NCBI GenBank assembly: GCA_910588205.1
Contig: CAJUQK010000029.1
Location: forward strand, 1 to 24,368
DNA from: an uncultured Eggerthellaceae bacterium
Lineage (GTDB): Bacteria > Actinomycetota > Coriobacteriia > Coriobacteriales > Eggerthellaceae
DNA length: 24,368 nucleotides
Reading direction: 5' to 3'
A program made the translations under genes and the position numbers. Under the pieces are notes generated by a model that was not told where the DNA came from, made no database searches, and was given only the letters and a program-made list of their open reading frames with translations. Shown here piece after piece: positions 13,682-21,011 of this stretch. Every line of letters begins with the position of its first letter. The first letter of the stretch is position 1.

Positions 13682-14281
13682 CTACAGCACGTCCTTGATA
13701 GCCTGGAGCAGCTCGCTGTACTCCGTGTAGGCAGGCACATCCGGGTATTCTTCGCGGAGCACGTCAGTGGTGCGGAAGAAGAAACCGGCCTTCGAATAGA
13801 GGATCATCCCCAGATCGTTGTAGGAATCTCCCGAGGCGATGGTCTCAAGGCCGGCTGTGTGGAGTGCGCGCACGGTGGTGAGCTTCGTTTGGTCGCAGCG
13901 CATCTTGTAACCGGTGATCTGACCATCAAGGGATATGACCAGCTCGTTGCAGAAGATGGTGGGCCACCCCAGCTTCTCCATCAGGGGCTTCGCGAACTGC
14001 GAGAAGGTGTCTGAGATGATGATGACCTGGGTCAGCTGGCGCAGCTCATCCAGGAAGGTCTTCGCGCCTTCCATGGGCTCCATCTGGGCTATGACCTCTT
14101 GGATATCCTTGATCCCCAGGCCATGGTCACGTAAGAGCCCCAGGCGGTATTCCATGAGCTTGTCGTAGTCAGGCTCGTCTCGCGTGGTGCGCGTCAGGCC
14201 TTCTATCCCGGTCTTCTCTGCTACGGCTATCCAGATCTCCGGGACCAGCACGCCTTCAAGGTCAAGGCACACGACATTCAT
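13682..14281 (-). CDS. thrH: ThrH: phosphoserine phosphatase / homoserine phosphotransferase
   Basis: A protein of 199 residues. HAD motif I is CLDLEGVLVPEIW with nucleophile Asp7 and the DxE variant typical of ThrH; motif II is IIISDTF (Ser90), motif III Lys133 and motif IV GDSYND (151-156). In Pseudomonas, ThrH dephosphorylates phosphoserine and can transfer the phosphate to homoserine. ATG 14281 was chosen because AGGAG lies eight bases upstream; the in-frame GTG at 14290 would overlap that site. It is cytoplasmic and serves the serine/threonine pathway. It is convergent with the Elp3 gene and divergent from the Fe-S protein gene. Confidence 0.88.
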   Translation of the reverse strand: MNVVCLDLEGVLVPEIWIAVAEKTGIEGLTRTTRDEPDYDKLMEYRLGLLRDHGLGIKDIQEVIAQMEPMEGAKTFLDELRQLTQVIIISDTFSQFAKPLMEKLGWPTIFCNELVISLDGQITGYKMRCDQTKLTTVRALHTAGLETIASGDSYNDLGMILYSKAGFFFRTTDVLREEYPDVPAYTEYSELLQAIKDVL

Positions 14282-14405
14282 CTTTGGCACTCCTATTCCC
14301 GCTTTCCTAGGTTATCCTATCCAGTATACGTTCTTTGAGGTTCACCATACCGGTGTGATGAGCGAAGCGGCCGGGTGGGGCGGGGAGTGCGGCAGACAGG
14401 ATCCT
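14282..14405. promoter_or_regulatory. Divergent intergenic region between thrH and the Fe-S protein gene
   Basis: It holds a Shine-Dalgarno for thrH (AGGAG) and AT-rich TATACT/TATACG and TATCCT blocks around 14311-14331 that could serve as -10 boxes in either direction. No convincing -35 matches were found. The ATG at 14358 lies in this stretch but lacks a ribosome site. Confidence 0.3.
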
Positions 14406-15713
14406 ATGAAGGCGATGCGTCTGACAGAGGAAGAGAAGGCGGATCTGGCGAAAGCTGGGTCCAAAAAACTAGACATCCTCAGCCGATGGCTGGATGGTCA
14501 GCTCACCTGTTCCCATTGTCGCAAATGCACCCGACGCTGCGATATCTTGGAGGGTCCTGGCTTTGACATGGGTCAGATCATCGCTGCCTATGAGAAGGTT
14601 ACCAGCCTCCCTTATGATGAGCAGCCTGCGGGCGTCATCGCTTTGGCCCAGGAGGATCCCCTGCTCTACCACACGTTGCGCCGCTGCTGCTTCTGCGGTC
14701 ACTGCACGGCTGCCTGTGCTCGTCATATCGGCGCCCCTGATTCAATGCGGGCTTGGCGTGAGCTGTTCATGCGGGCGAACCTCATGCCGCCGGATGACTC
14801 CAAGCTGGTCATGGTAGACAACGAATGGCATATCTTCAGCGCCTACCGGGCCATCTATCAGGTGACGTACCCTGAGGTGGTCACCTTGGATGCAGCAGCT
14901 GACTACGGTCAGGGTTGGGTGGATACACTCCTGTTCCCTGGATGCTCCCTGGTGTCCTACGCCCCTGAGGTGGTCAAAGCCCTGGGCCAGTGGCTCACGG
15001 ATGCGAACGTTTCCTGGGCGCTCTCAGATGCCTGCTGCGGTAGCCCGCTCATGAGTGCGGGGCTCTTCCAGCGGGCACACGATCTTCGACTCTCGGTCAT
15101 CCAGAAGATGCAGAAGGCGGGGATCACGCGCATGGTGACCATCTGCCCCGGTTGCGCCGATGAATTCCGAGAGGATATGCCTGTAGGCATAGAGCTCGTC
15201 CCCCTGCCGGAGCTGCTCCTTGCGAAAGCGGAAGCGCATCAGGAGCTGACCGGCTCATCAGGGTTCGATGCCTTAGATATTCCTTCTGTCACCTTCTTCG
15301 ATTCTTGCCATGACCGGGAGGATGCGCGTAATGCCAACGCCTTACGCCAGCTCTTCGCGCGCTTCCTGCCCAACACGGCCCAGGCGGAGATGGATCACGC
15401 CAAACGCGGTACGCTCTGCTGTGGAGCAGGTGGGGCTGTCTCCGCCTATGATGCGGATATCTCCAATGAACGGGTGTGGCGGGTCATCGGAGAGGCGAAG
15501 CGCACCGGTGCCTCTACGCTCATCACCATGTGCCCCACCTGTACCTATACTGTGGCTCAGGCCTGTCTTGCTGCTCCGGATGAGGGGATCGGGAACCTCC
15601 ATTATCTGGAGGCGCTCTTCGGTGTGAAGATAGACTGGGAGCACGTATTTCAGCAGTTGGGGGATATGTGGACGGGCGAATACGGCCCATGGCTCACTCA
15701 GACGTTCTTCTAG
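14406..15713 (+). CDS. HdrD/GlpC/LutA-like Fe-S oxidoreductase subunit
   Basis: A protein of 435 residues from ATG 14406 (AGGA four bases upstream; ATG 14358 and 14415 are alternatives). Two [4Fe-4S] motifs of C-x2-C-x2-C-x3-C type are visible: CSHCRKCTRRC (35-45) and CCFCGHCTAAC (94-104). They are followed by two CCG domains: PGC at 178-180 with ACCG (209-212) and CPGC (247-250), and DSCHD (299-303) with LCCG (337-340) and CPTC (376-379). This is the architecture of heterodisulfide reductase subunit D and related electron-transfer subunits. No flavoprotein or HdrE-type partner is adjacent, so its electron donor and substrate are unknown. It is cytoplasmic or peripheral, with no membrane helix. 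Confidence 0.8.
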   Translation: MKAMRLTEEEKADLAKAGSKKLDILSRWLDGQLTCSHCRKCTRRCDILEGPGFDMGQIIAAYEKVTSLPYDEQPAGVIALAQEDPLLYHTLRRCCFCGHCTAACARHIGAPDSMRAWRELFMRANLMPPDDSKLVMVDNEWHIFSAYRAIYQVTYPEVVTLDAAADYGQGWVDTLLFPGCSLVSYAPEVVKALGQWLTDANVSWALSDACCGSPLMSAGLFQRAHDLRLSVIQKMQKAGITRMVTICPGCADEFREDMPVGIELVPLPELLLAKAEAHQELTGSSGFDALDIPSVTFFDSCHDREDARNANALRQLFARFLPNTAQAEMDHAKRGTLCCGAGGAVSAYDADISNERVWRVIGEAKRTGASTLITMCPTCTYTVAQACLAAPDEGIGNLHYLEALFGVKIDWEHVFQQLGDMWTGEYGPWLTQTFF

Positions 15714-15726
15714 GTGGCAAGCATTC

Positions 15727-16545
15727 ATGACAGCAGACGGAAACGAAACTCAGCAAAACGCTCAAAGGCGTGCCCCCTTCGGAAATCGCGGGCAGATAAC
15801 CAGTAGGCCTTCGCGGGAGACCATCATCTCCTCCTATGCTGCCCAAGATGCAGCGCGGGCTCGGAATGCCCGTATGCACTCCCAGGAGGCAGCGCGCAAT
15901 TACAACGAGAATTCCCTTCGCTTGAAGGAACGAGAGAGCCAGCGTCGCATCCTAGAGGCTCAGCGGGCCGAATCAGAGCGCATGGGCGCTCAGCGGCGGC
16001 AGGCGCAGCGCGAAATGGATGCGGCCAATGCACGCACCTATTCCAGCATCCATGAGCAGGAGGCCCATGAGATCACGCGGGCCCATAAGATAGCACGCCC
16101 CTTGAGTTCCCAAGAGAGCCGCAATCGCACCCAGATGTCTCGGGATGCCTACGAGCGCGAACGGGAGATGCGGGATGCGCTCTCGGTCCGGCGCAATGCC
16201 CGCACGACCAACCGCGAGGTCATCGACGGCCGTGGCAGCATTGATTCGAGGGCCTTCAACGAGCAGAACAGGATGGTGGGTTACTCCGTCAGTGAAGAGG
16301 ACAAGCCTGCGCCTGCGGTAGACGCTTCGAACCCGAAGGCGAAGTGGCACTCCCATGCAGGACAGGGGTTCGGCAACGGTGCGCGCCGTAGGGTGGACCT
16401 CGGTACGCTCTCTGATTCCATCAGCGGCAGTGCGAACTACGGCAAGGGTCCGCGGACCTTCTCATCCCTTCCGCCTTTTGTGCGTATTGCCATTCCTGTA
16501 CTGGTGGTGCTGCTTATCGTCTTGATCGTCATTGTGTTCTTCTAG
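15727..16545 (+). CDS. Unknown tail-anchored, Arg/Glu-rich coiled-coil protein
   Basis: A protein of 272 residues beginning MTADGNETQQNAQRRAPFG. Residues about 35-160 are rich in Arg, Glu, Gln and Ala in a helical pattern (RRILEAQRAESERMGAQRR), likely coiled coil. Residues 160-250 are low-complexity and polar. The last 22 residues, from FVRIAIPVLVVLLI to the terminal VFF, form a single membrane helix with nothing after it. There is no signal peptide, so it should be C-terminally anchored with the bulk in the cytoplasm. It starts 13 bases after the Fe-S protein gene and ends one base before tatD, so it is probably co-transcribed. I recognise no family. Confidence 0.75.
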   Translation: MTADGNETQQNAQRRAPFGNRGQITSRPSRETIISSYAAQDAARARNARMHSQEAARNYNENSLRLKERESQRRILEAQRAESERMGAQRRQAQREMDAANARTYSSIHEQEAHEITRAHKIARPLSSQESRNRTQMSRDAYEREREMRDALSVRRNARTTNREVIDGRGSIDSRAFNEQNRMVGYSVSEEDKPAPAVDASNPKAKWHSHAGQGFGNGARRRVDLGTLSDSISGSANYGKGPRTFSSLPPFVRIAIPVLVVLLIVLIVIVFF

Positions 16546-16546
16546 G

Positions 16547-17317
16547 ATGGGCCTGCTCTATGACATGCACTGTCATCTTGATTTCGCCGAACAAAGCGAA
16601 CGGATCGCCCAAGGATCAGTTCAGGCACAGATAGCGGCCCTTAGCTGTACGGTGATTCCTGCCAGCTATGTATCGGACCAAGATCGGTTCGCTGGCTATG
16701 ACAATATCTGGGTCTCGCTCGGGATGCATCCTTGGTGGGTGGCCGATGCCCGGGTGAGTGAAGCTGATATCGCTCATTTCGAGTCCCTCGTATCCGAAGC
16801 TCCCTTCATCGGCGAGATAGGACTTGACTTCGCCAGGGGACGTAAGGGATCCAAGGACCACCAGATCGCTGTGCTCACCCGTTTGCTTCGTTCCATCCAT
16901 GAGGCGGGGGATGGCAGGGTCATCACCTTCCATGCCGTTCATGCTGCTACCTCGCTGATGGATCTCCTAGATGATCTGGGCATCTTCCAGCGAAACCGAT
17001 GCCTCTTCCATTGGTTCCAAGGCTCTTCAGAGGAATTGGGCCGTGCCGTGGATAGGGGAGCTGTGTTCTCGGCGGGAAGGCGTATGCTGACCACTGAGAA
17101 GGGTAGCCGCATCGCCGCTGACATCCCAGAAGGCCAACTCCTCCTAGAGACCGATGAGCCTGCCCACGAGGGCAGTCCCTGGAGTGTCGCCGCATGGCGC
17201 GGGCAGCTTGAGAGCACGCTTAGTACCCTTGCCCAGCTCAGGGGGGTGGGCTCCAACCACCTGGAGACAGCACTCCTTGAGAACGCTCAGGCGCTGTTGG
17301 CTCATCCTTCCACCTGA
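16547..17317 (+). CDS. TatD-family metal-dependent hydrolase
   Basis: A protein of 256 residues. The HxH metal site is YDMHCHLDF (His8, His10), then GMHPWW (59-64), FIGEIGLDF with Glu90, a later FHAVHA segment, FHWFQGS and LLETDEPAH with the conserved Asp. These match the TatD amidohydrolase family, which acts as 3-prime exonuclease or deoxyribonuclease in several bacteria. It is shorter and more divergent than E. coli TatD, particularly in the final third. ATG 16547 starts one base after the upstream stop. The Shine-Dalgarno is weak, so translation is probably coupled. An in-frame TTG at 16532 is less likely. Confidence 0.85.
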   Translation: MGLLYDMHCHLDFAEQSERIAQGSVQAQIAALSCTVIPASYVSDQDRFAGYDNIWVSLGMHPWWVADARVSEADIAHFESLVSEAPFIGEIGLDFARGRKGSKDHQIAVLTRLLRSIHEAGDGRVITFHAVHAATSLMDLLDDLGIFQRNRCLFHWFQGSSEELGRAVDRGAVFSAGRRMLTTEKGSRIAADIPEGQLLLETDEPAHEGSPWSVAAWRGQLESTLSTLAQLRGVGSNHLETALLENAQALLAHPST

Positions 17318-17428
17318 TGTGTCTCTATCCACGGTGAGTGCGGTCTGTTCGGGTGTATCATAGCCCCCACGCGCAGACAGGGTGCTTGCATCCTTTGAGC
17401 GCTAAGGAATGATCCGAAAGGATGGAAG
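17318..17428 (+). promoter_or_regulatory. Leader of chorismate mutase gene with RBS-sequestering inverted repeat
   Basis: CATCCTTT (17389-17396) is exactly complementary to AAAGGATG (17417-17424), which contains the ribosome site of the following gene. A competing stem pairs TCCTT (17391-17395) with AAGGA (17404-17408) and would free the ribosome site. TATCAT at 17356-17361 is a possible -10 without a good -35. The two mutually exclusive hairpins are visible; any regulation is inference. Confidence 0.4.
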
Positions 17429-17710
17429 ATGCCAGATCAGAACCAGGCATTCGAGGAGATCGAGAAGCACCGCCGCTCTATCGATGAGATAGACAAGCAG
17501 CTGGTCAGTCTCCTCAACAAGCGCGCAGGTCACTCCCTTGTGATCCGCGGACTAAAGCCCGAAGCCAAGATGGGCCTTTTCGATGCCAAGCGCGAAGAGG
17601 AGATCTTGACCAAGGTATCCAGCATGAATGATGGCCCTCTCTACAACGAGAACCTTCGTGAGATCTACAGCACCATCTTGAAGGTCATGAAGGAGACGCC
17701 GTCAGTATGA
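17429..17710 (+). CDS. aroQ: AroQ-class chorismate mutase
   Basis: A protein of 93 residues, all helical. The AroQ signature is HRRSIDEIDKQLVSLLNKRA (14-33), followed by KPEAKMGLFDAKREEEIL (43-60) and NENLREIYSTILKVM. The enzyme rearranges chorismate to prephenate, the first step to phenylalanine and tyrosine. The sequence is a stand-alone monofunctional domain of typical length. It overlaps the DAHP synthase ATG by four bases (ATGA), so the two should be translated together. This pairing recalls the fused or complexed chorismate mutase-DAHP synthase of Bacillus-type AroA, where chorismate mutase acts as the feedback sensor. The ribosome site lies within an inverted repeat. Confidence 0.85.
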   Translation: MPDQNQAFEEIEKHRRSIDEIDKQLVSLLNKRAGHSLVIRGLKPEAKMGLFDAKREEEILTKVSSMNDGPLYNENLREIYSTILKVMKETPSV

Positions 17711-18507
17711 GCTACGAGAACATCCCCCCCATTCCAGACCTCGGCCAGCGGTTTGAGGAGATAACCATCTATGCTGGCCCCTGTTCGGTGGAATCCGCTG
17801 AGCAGTTCGACGAGGTAGCGGCTTGCGTCAAGGAGCTGGGGCTCCATTGGGTCCGCGGCGGCGCCTTCAAGCCTCGCACCAACCCTCATTCGTTCCAAGG
17901 CCTTGGCGAAGAGGCGCTCAAGATCATGAAGGAGGCCGGGGAGAAGCACGGCTTGCTCACCTTGACCGAGGTCATGGATTCAGCCCATTGCGAACTGGTC
18001 CATAATTACGTGGACGGCTTGCAGGTAGGCGCACGCAATTTCCAGAACTTCAGCCTGCTGAAGAAGATCGGTCAGGTGACGGCCGACTCTCATAAGATGG
18101 TCCTCTACAAGCGCGGCTTCGCGGGTACCATCGCCGAGTGGCTGGCAGCTTGTGACTACATCTCTGACTGCGGCAATGACAACATCGTGCTCTGCGAGCG
18201 CGGCATCCGCACCTTCGAGACAGCCACGCGATTCACGTTGGATATCGCTGCTGTGCCCGTTATCCATAAGCAATCGCTCTTGCCCGTATGCATCGATGTG
18301 TCCCATCCTGCTGGTCAACGTGACCTGGTTCCGGCTTTGGCGAAGGCGGCGGTGGCGGCGGGCGCTGACAGTCTGATGATAGAGGTTCACCCTGATCCTC
18401 CTGCAGCTCTTTCTGACGGCCCGCAGCAGCTGACTCCTGCTCAGTTCAAGACCCTCGTCGCTGAGCTGCGTCAGATTGCGGATGTGCTGGGTAAGAGGAT
18501 CGTCTAG
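17707..18507 (+). CDS. aroF: 3-deoxy-7-phosphoheptulonate (DAHP) synthase, type I beta
   Basis: A protein of 266 residues. Visible motifs are YAGPCSVES (22-30), RGGAFKPRTNPHSFQG, LQVGARNFQN, VLYKRGF, CERGIRTFE and DVSHPAGQRDLVPALAKAA followed by MIEVHPDPP. These define the microbial DAHP/KDO8P synthase branch (AroF/AroA type I-beta). It condenses phosphoenolpyruvate with erythrose 4-phosphate as the first step of the shikimate pathway. It lacks a fused regulatory domain; the chorismate mutase overlapping at its 5-prime end may supply feedback control in trans, as known for related pairs. The enzyme is cytoplasmic and metal-dependent. The helicase gene follows after 30 bases. Confidence 0.92.
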   Translation: MSYENIPPIPDLGQRFEEITIYAGPCSVESAEQFDEVAACVKELGLHWVRGGAFKPRTNPHSFQGLGEEALKIMKEAGEKHGLLTLTEVMDSAHCELVHNYVDGLQVGARNFQNFSLLKKIGQVTADSHKMVLYKRGFAGTIAEWLAACDYISDCGNDNIVLCERGIRTFETATRFTLDIAAVPVIHKQSLLPVCIDVSHPAGQRDLVPALAKAAVAAGADSLMIEVHPDPPAALSDGPQQLTPAQFKTLVAELRQIADVLGKRIV

Positions 18508-18537
18508 GCTCTTGGGATGTTGTAAGGAAGGTACGCT

Positions 18538-20874
18538 TTGCCCATAGATACTGATTCGCTGAACCCGCCCCAAAGAGAAGCGGTCCTCACCACTGAGGGG
18601 CCGCTTCTCGTCCTTGCTGGAGCAGGTTCAGGCAAGACCCGGGTGCTCACCTATCGCATCGCGCACATGATAGACGCGCAGATAGCGCATCCCTGGGAGA
18701 TACTGGCTATCACGTTCACCAACAAGGCTGCCGCTGAGATGCGCGAGCGCCTCTCTTCTCTCATCGGGGGGCAAGCCCGGGGAATGTGGGTCTCCACCTT
18801 CCATAGCATGTGCGTGCGCATCCTGCGTCAAGACGCTGAGAAGCTCGGATACACGCGCACCTTCACCATCTATGATGCCGATGATCAAAAGCGCCTGGTG
18901 AAGACCATCATGGCAGAGCTCGATCTGAACCCTAAGCTCTTTCAACCCAATGTCATTGCTGCCAAGATATCTCAGGCGAAGAATGAGCTCATCGTACCTG
19001 GCGACTTCGCGAATGAGGCGATGGATATCTCAGACAAGGCGGCAGCCCGTGTCTACGAGGCGTACCAGAGCCGTCTGAGAGCTGCCAACGCCATGGATTT
19101 CGACGATCTGCTCATGTATGTTTATCTCCTGTTCAAGCATCATCCCGAAGTGCTCAGTGCCTATCAGGAGCGCTTTCGCTATATCCTAGTGGACGAATAC
19201 CAGGACACGAATCACGCTCAGTACGCTATCACCCAGTTCCTCGCAGCAAAGAGCCGCAATATCATGGTGGTGGGAGACGATGATCAATCCATCTACTCTT
19301 GGCGCGGTGCTGACATCCGCAACATCTTGGAATTCGAACAGGACTACCCCGATGCCACCACGGTGAAGCTCGAGCAGAACTATCGCTCTACGGGCACTAT
19401 CCTGAAGGCGGCCAATGAGGTGATATCCCATAACACCTCTCGGAAGGAGAAGCGTCTGTTCACTGATCAAGGGGACGGTGAGCGCATCTCGGTCTACGTG
19501 GCTGCTGATGAGCGGGATGAAGGCCGGTGGATCGCGGGCGAGATGGAGAAGCTCCATGAAGGGGGCAAGCGCTACAGCCAGATGGCGCTCTTCTATCGCA
19601 CGAACGCCCAATCTCGCGTGCTAGAGGATATGCTCTTGCGGGCAGGGGTGCCGTATCGGATCGTGGGTGGCACCAAGTTCTTCGACCGGGCCGAGATCCG
19701 TCATGTCATGGCCTATCTTTCCTTGGTGGAGAATCCCTCTGACGATATGGCCTTCGAGCGCATCGTCAACGTACCGCGTCGGGGCATTGGCGCAACCACC
19801 CTCGAGCGCATACGCAGCTTCGCCGAACAGCTGGGCATGCCCCTTTCGGCTGCAGCGGAGATGCTCTTGGTGGATGAGGACGTCCGCCCCTCCGTGCGCC
19901 GTGCTTTGGGGGAGCTCATAGAGCTGCTCCGCCAAGCACGCACCTACTCAGGGGACCTGCGCCGGGTGATAGAGCGCATCATCGAGGAAACGGGCCTCAT
20001 CCAAGCCTACGAGGCCGAGGGCACCGATGAAGCGCTCGGTCGCGTTGAGAACATCAAGGAGTTCTTCGGCGTGGTGTCCGAATTCGCTGAGACCCATGCA
20101 TCGGAAGACGCTCTCTATGCTCCTCCCACCGCTGAAGAGGATGGCGAAGAGGAGCCCCTGCGCGAGCTGAGAGGGGATTCGCTCCCGGATTTCCTGGAGT
20201 GGGTGCGCTTGCGCACCGATCTTGACTCCATGGCCAAGGATGGGGATGCCGTCACATTGATGACGGTGCATTCATCCAAGGGCTTGGAATTCGATACCGT
20301 CTTCGTGGGCGGCATGGAGGAAGGCATCTTCCCTCATATGACCTCCATCTCCGAGGGGTCGGGGTATGAGGAAGAGCGCCGCTTGGCCTATGTGGCCATC
20401 ACCCGTGCCCGGAAGAAGCTCTACCTGAGTTGTGCTCAGACGCGCAAGCTCTTCGGGCAGACCAACGCCAATCAGATTTCCAGCTTCTTGCGGGATATCC
20501 CCCAAGAGCTCAGGGAGACGCGCGGGCTTGGTTCAGCCGGGTTCTCGGGGAGCGGCTGGGAGAAGCGGGGGAGTCGCCGCGGTATAGCTGGTTCGGGCAC
20601 GGAAGCAGGCGGCGGTCGCGTGTTCGGCCAGTCGAGCGCCTCCGGTTCGCGCAAGGGAAGCTCCTGGGCATCTTCCTCTCGGGGCACGTCCCGGGATGGC
20701 AAGCGGGCCGGTGCGAAGGAGACCTTCAAGAGTGGGGATACCGTCGATCACAAGACCTTTGGTCGCGGCACGGTGGTGAAGGCGGCGGGGGACGTCATCT
20801 ACGTCAAGTTCAAGAACACAGGGGCCACGAAGAAGCTGCTCAAGGATTACGCTCCTATCGTGAAGATAGGCTAA
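18538..20874 (+). CDS. pcrA: PcrA/UvrD-type DNA helicase
   Basis: A protein of 778 residues with a TTG start supported by AAGGAAGG about eight bases upstream; no in-frame ATG occurs before the conserved N-terminus. Superfamily 1A motifs appear in order: Q motif NPPQREAV, Walker A LAGAGSGKT (26-34), ITFTNKAAAEM, Walker B VDEYQDTNH (about 219), GDDDQSIYSWRGAD, EQNYRST, TVHSSKGLEFD and YVAITRARKKLYLS. A Ser/Gly/Arg-rich linker (about 670-725) precedes a C-terminal Tudor-like domain (GDTVDHKTFGRGTVVK onward), which in PcrA contacts RNA polymerase. It unwinds DNA 3-prime to 5-prime in repair and replication conflict. The linker is longer and more basic than in Bacillus. Confidence 0.93.
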   Translation: MPIDTDSLNPPQREAVLTTEGPLLVLAGAGSGKTRVLTYRIAHMIDAQIAHPWEILAITFTNKAAAEMRERLSSLIGGQARGMWVSTFHSMCVRILRQDAEKLGYTRTFTIYDADDQKRLVKTIMAELDLNPKLFQPNVIAAKISQAKNELIVPGDFANEAMDISDKAAARVYEAYQSRLRAANAMDFDDLLMYVYLLFKHHPEVLSAYQERFRYILVDEYQDTNHAQYAITQFLAAKSRNIMVVGDDDQSIYSWRGADIRNILEFEQDYPDATTVKLEQNYRSTGTILKAANEVISHNTSRKEKRLFTDQGDGERISVYVAADERDEGRWIAGEMEKLHEGGKRYSQMALFYRTNAQSRVLEDMLLRAGVPYRIVGGTKFFDRAEIRHVMAYLSLVENPSDDMAFERIVNVPRRGIGATTLERIRSFAEQLGMPLSAAAEMLLVDEDVRPSVRRALGELIELLRQARTYSGDLRRVIERIIEETGLIQAYEAEGTDEALGRVENIKEFFGVVSEFAETHASEDALYAPPTAEEDGEEEPLRELRGDSLPDFLEWVRLRTDLDSMAKDGDAVTLMTVHSSKGLEFDTVFVGGMEEGIFPHMTSISEGSGYEEERRLAYVAITRARKKLYLSCAQTRKLFGQTNANQISSFLRDIPQELRETRGLGSAGFSGSGWEKRGSRRGIAGSGTEAGGGRVFGQSSASGSRKGSSWASSSRGTSRDGKRAGAKETFKSGDTVDHKTFGRGTVVKAAGDVIYVKFKNTGATKKLLKDYAPIVKIG

Positions 20875-20890
20875 GCCGCTTCCACTTGGC

Positions 20891-20907
20891 CTGGCATGGC
20901 CTGCCAG
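20891..20907 (+). other. Hairpin after helicase gene
   Basis: CTGGCA, loop TGGCC, TGCCAG forms a perfect 6-bp stem 17 bases after the helicase stop. It has no T-run, so it is a poor intrinsic terminator on its own. Confidence 0.3.
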
Positions 20908-20942
20908 CGCGGTATGCAATGGCCCGTTGAGGCGAAGGCATT

Positions 20943-20971
20943 TTGTCTCTTGTTCTTGCTTGCGCTAGGAT
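20943..20971 (+). promoter_or_regulatory. Promoter of the pyrophosphatase-peptidase operon
   Basis: TTGTCT (20943-20948) and TAGGAT (20966-20971) are separated by 17 bases. Each matches the sigma-A consensus at four of six positions. Predicted transcription would begin about 34 bases before the start codon at 21012, leaving room for its AAGGAGG. Confidence 0.5.
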
Positions 20972-21011
20972 GTCCTTTCGAAGAGAGAGGGTAGACCATC
21001 AAGGAGGGCAG

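Noticed and set aside
14184..14405. Longer N-terminus of the Fe-S protein from 14184
   Set aside because: It overlaps the thrH start antisense and lacks a ribosome site; conserved cysteines begin well after 14406.
20943..21011. Longer N-terminus of the pyrophosphatase from 20943
   Set aside because: That stretch contains the promoter and the AAGGAGG ribosome site; the family start is at 21012.
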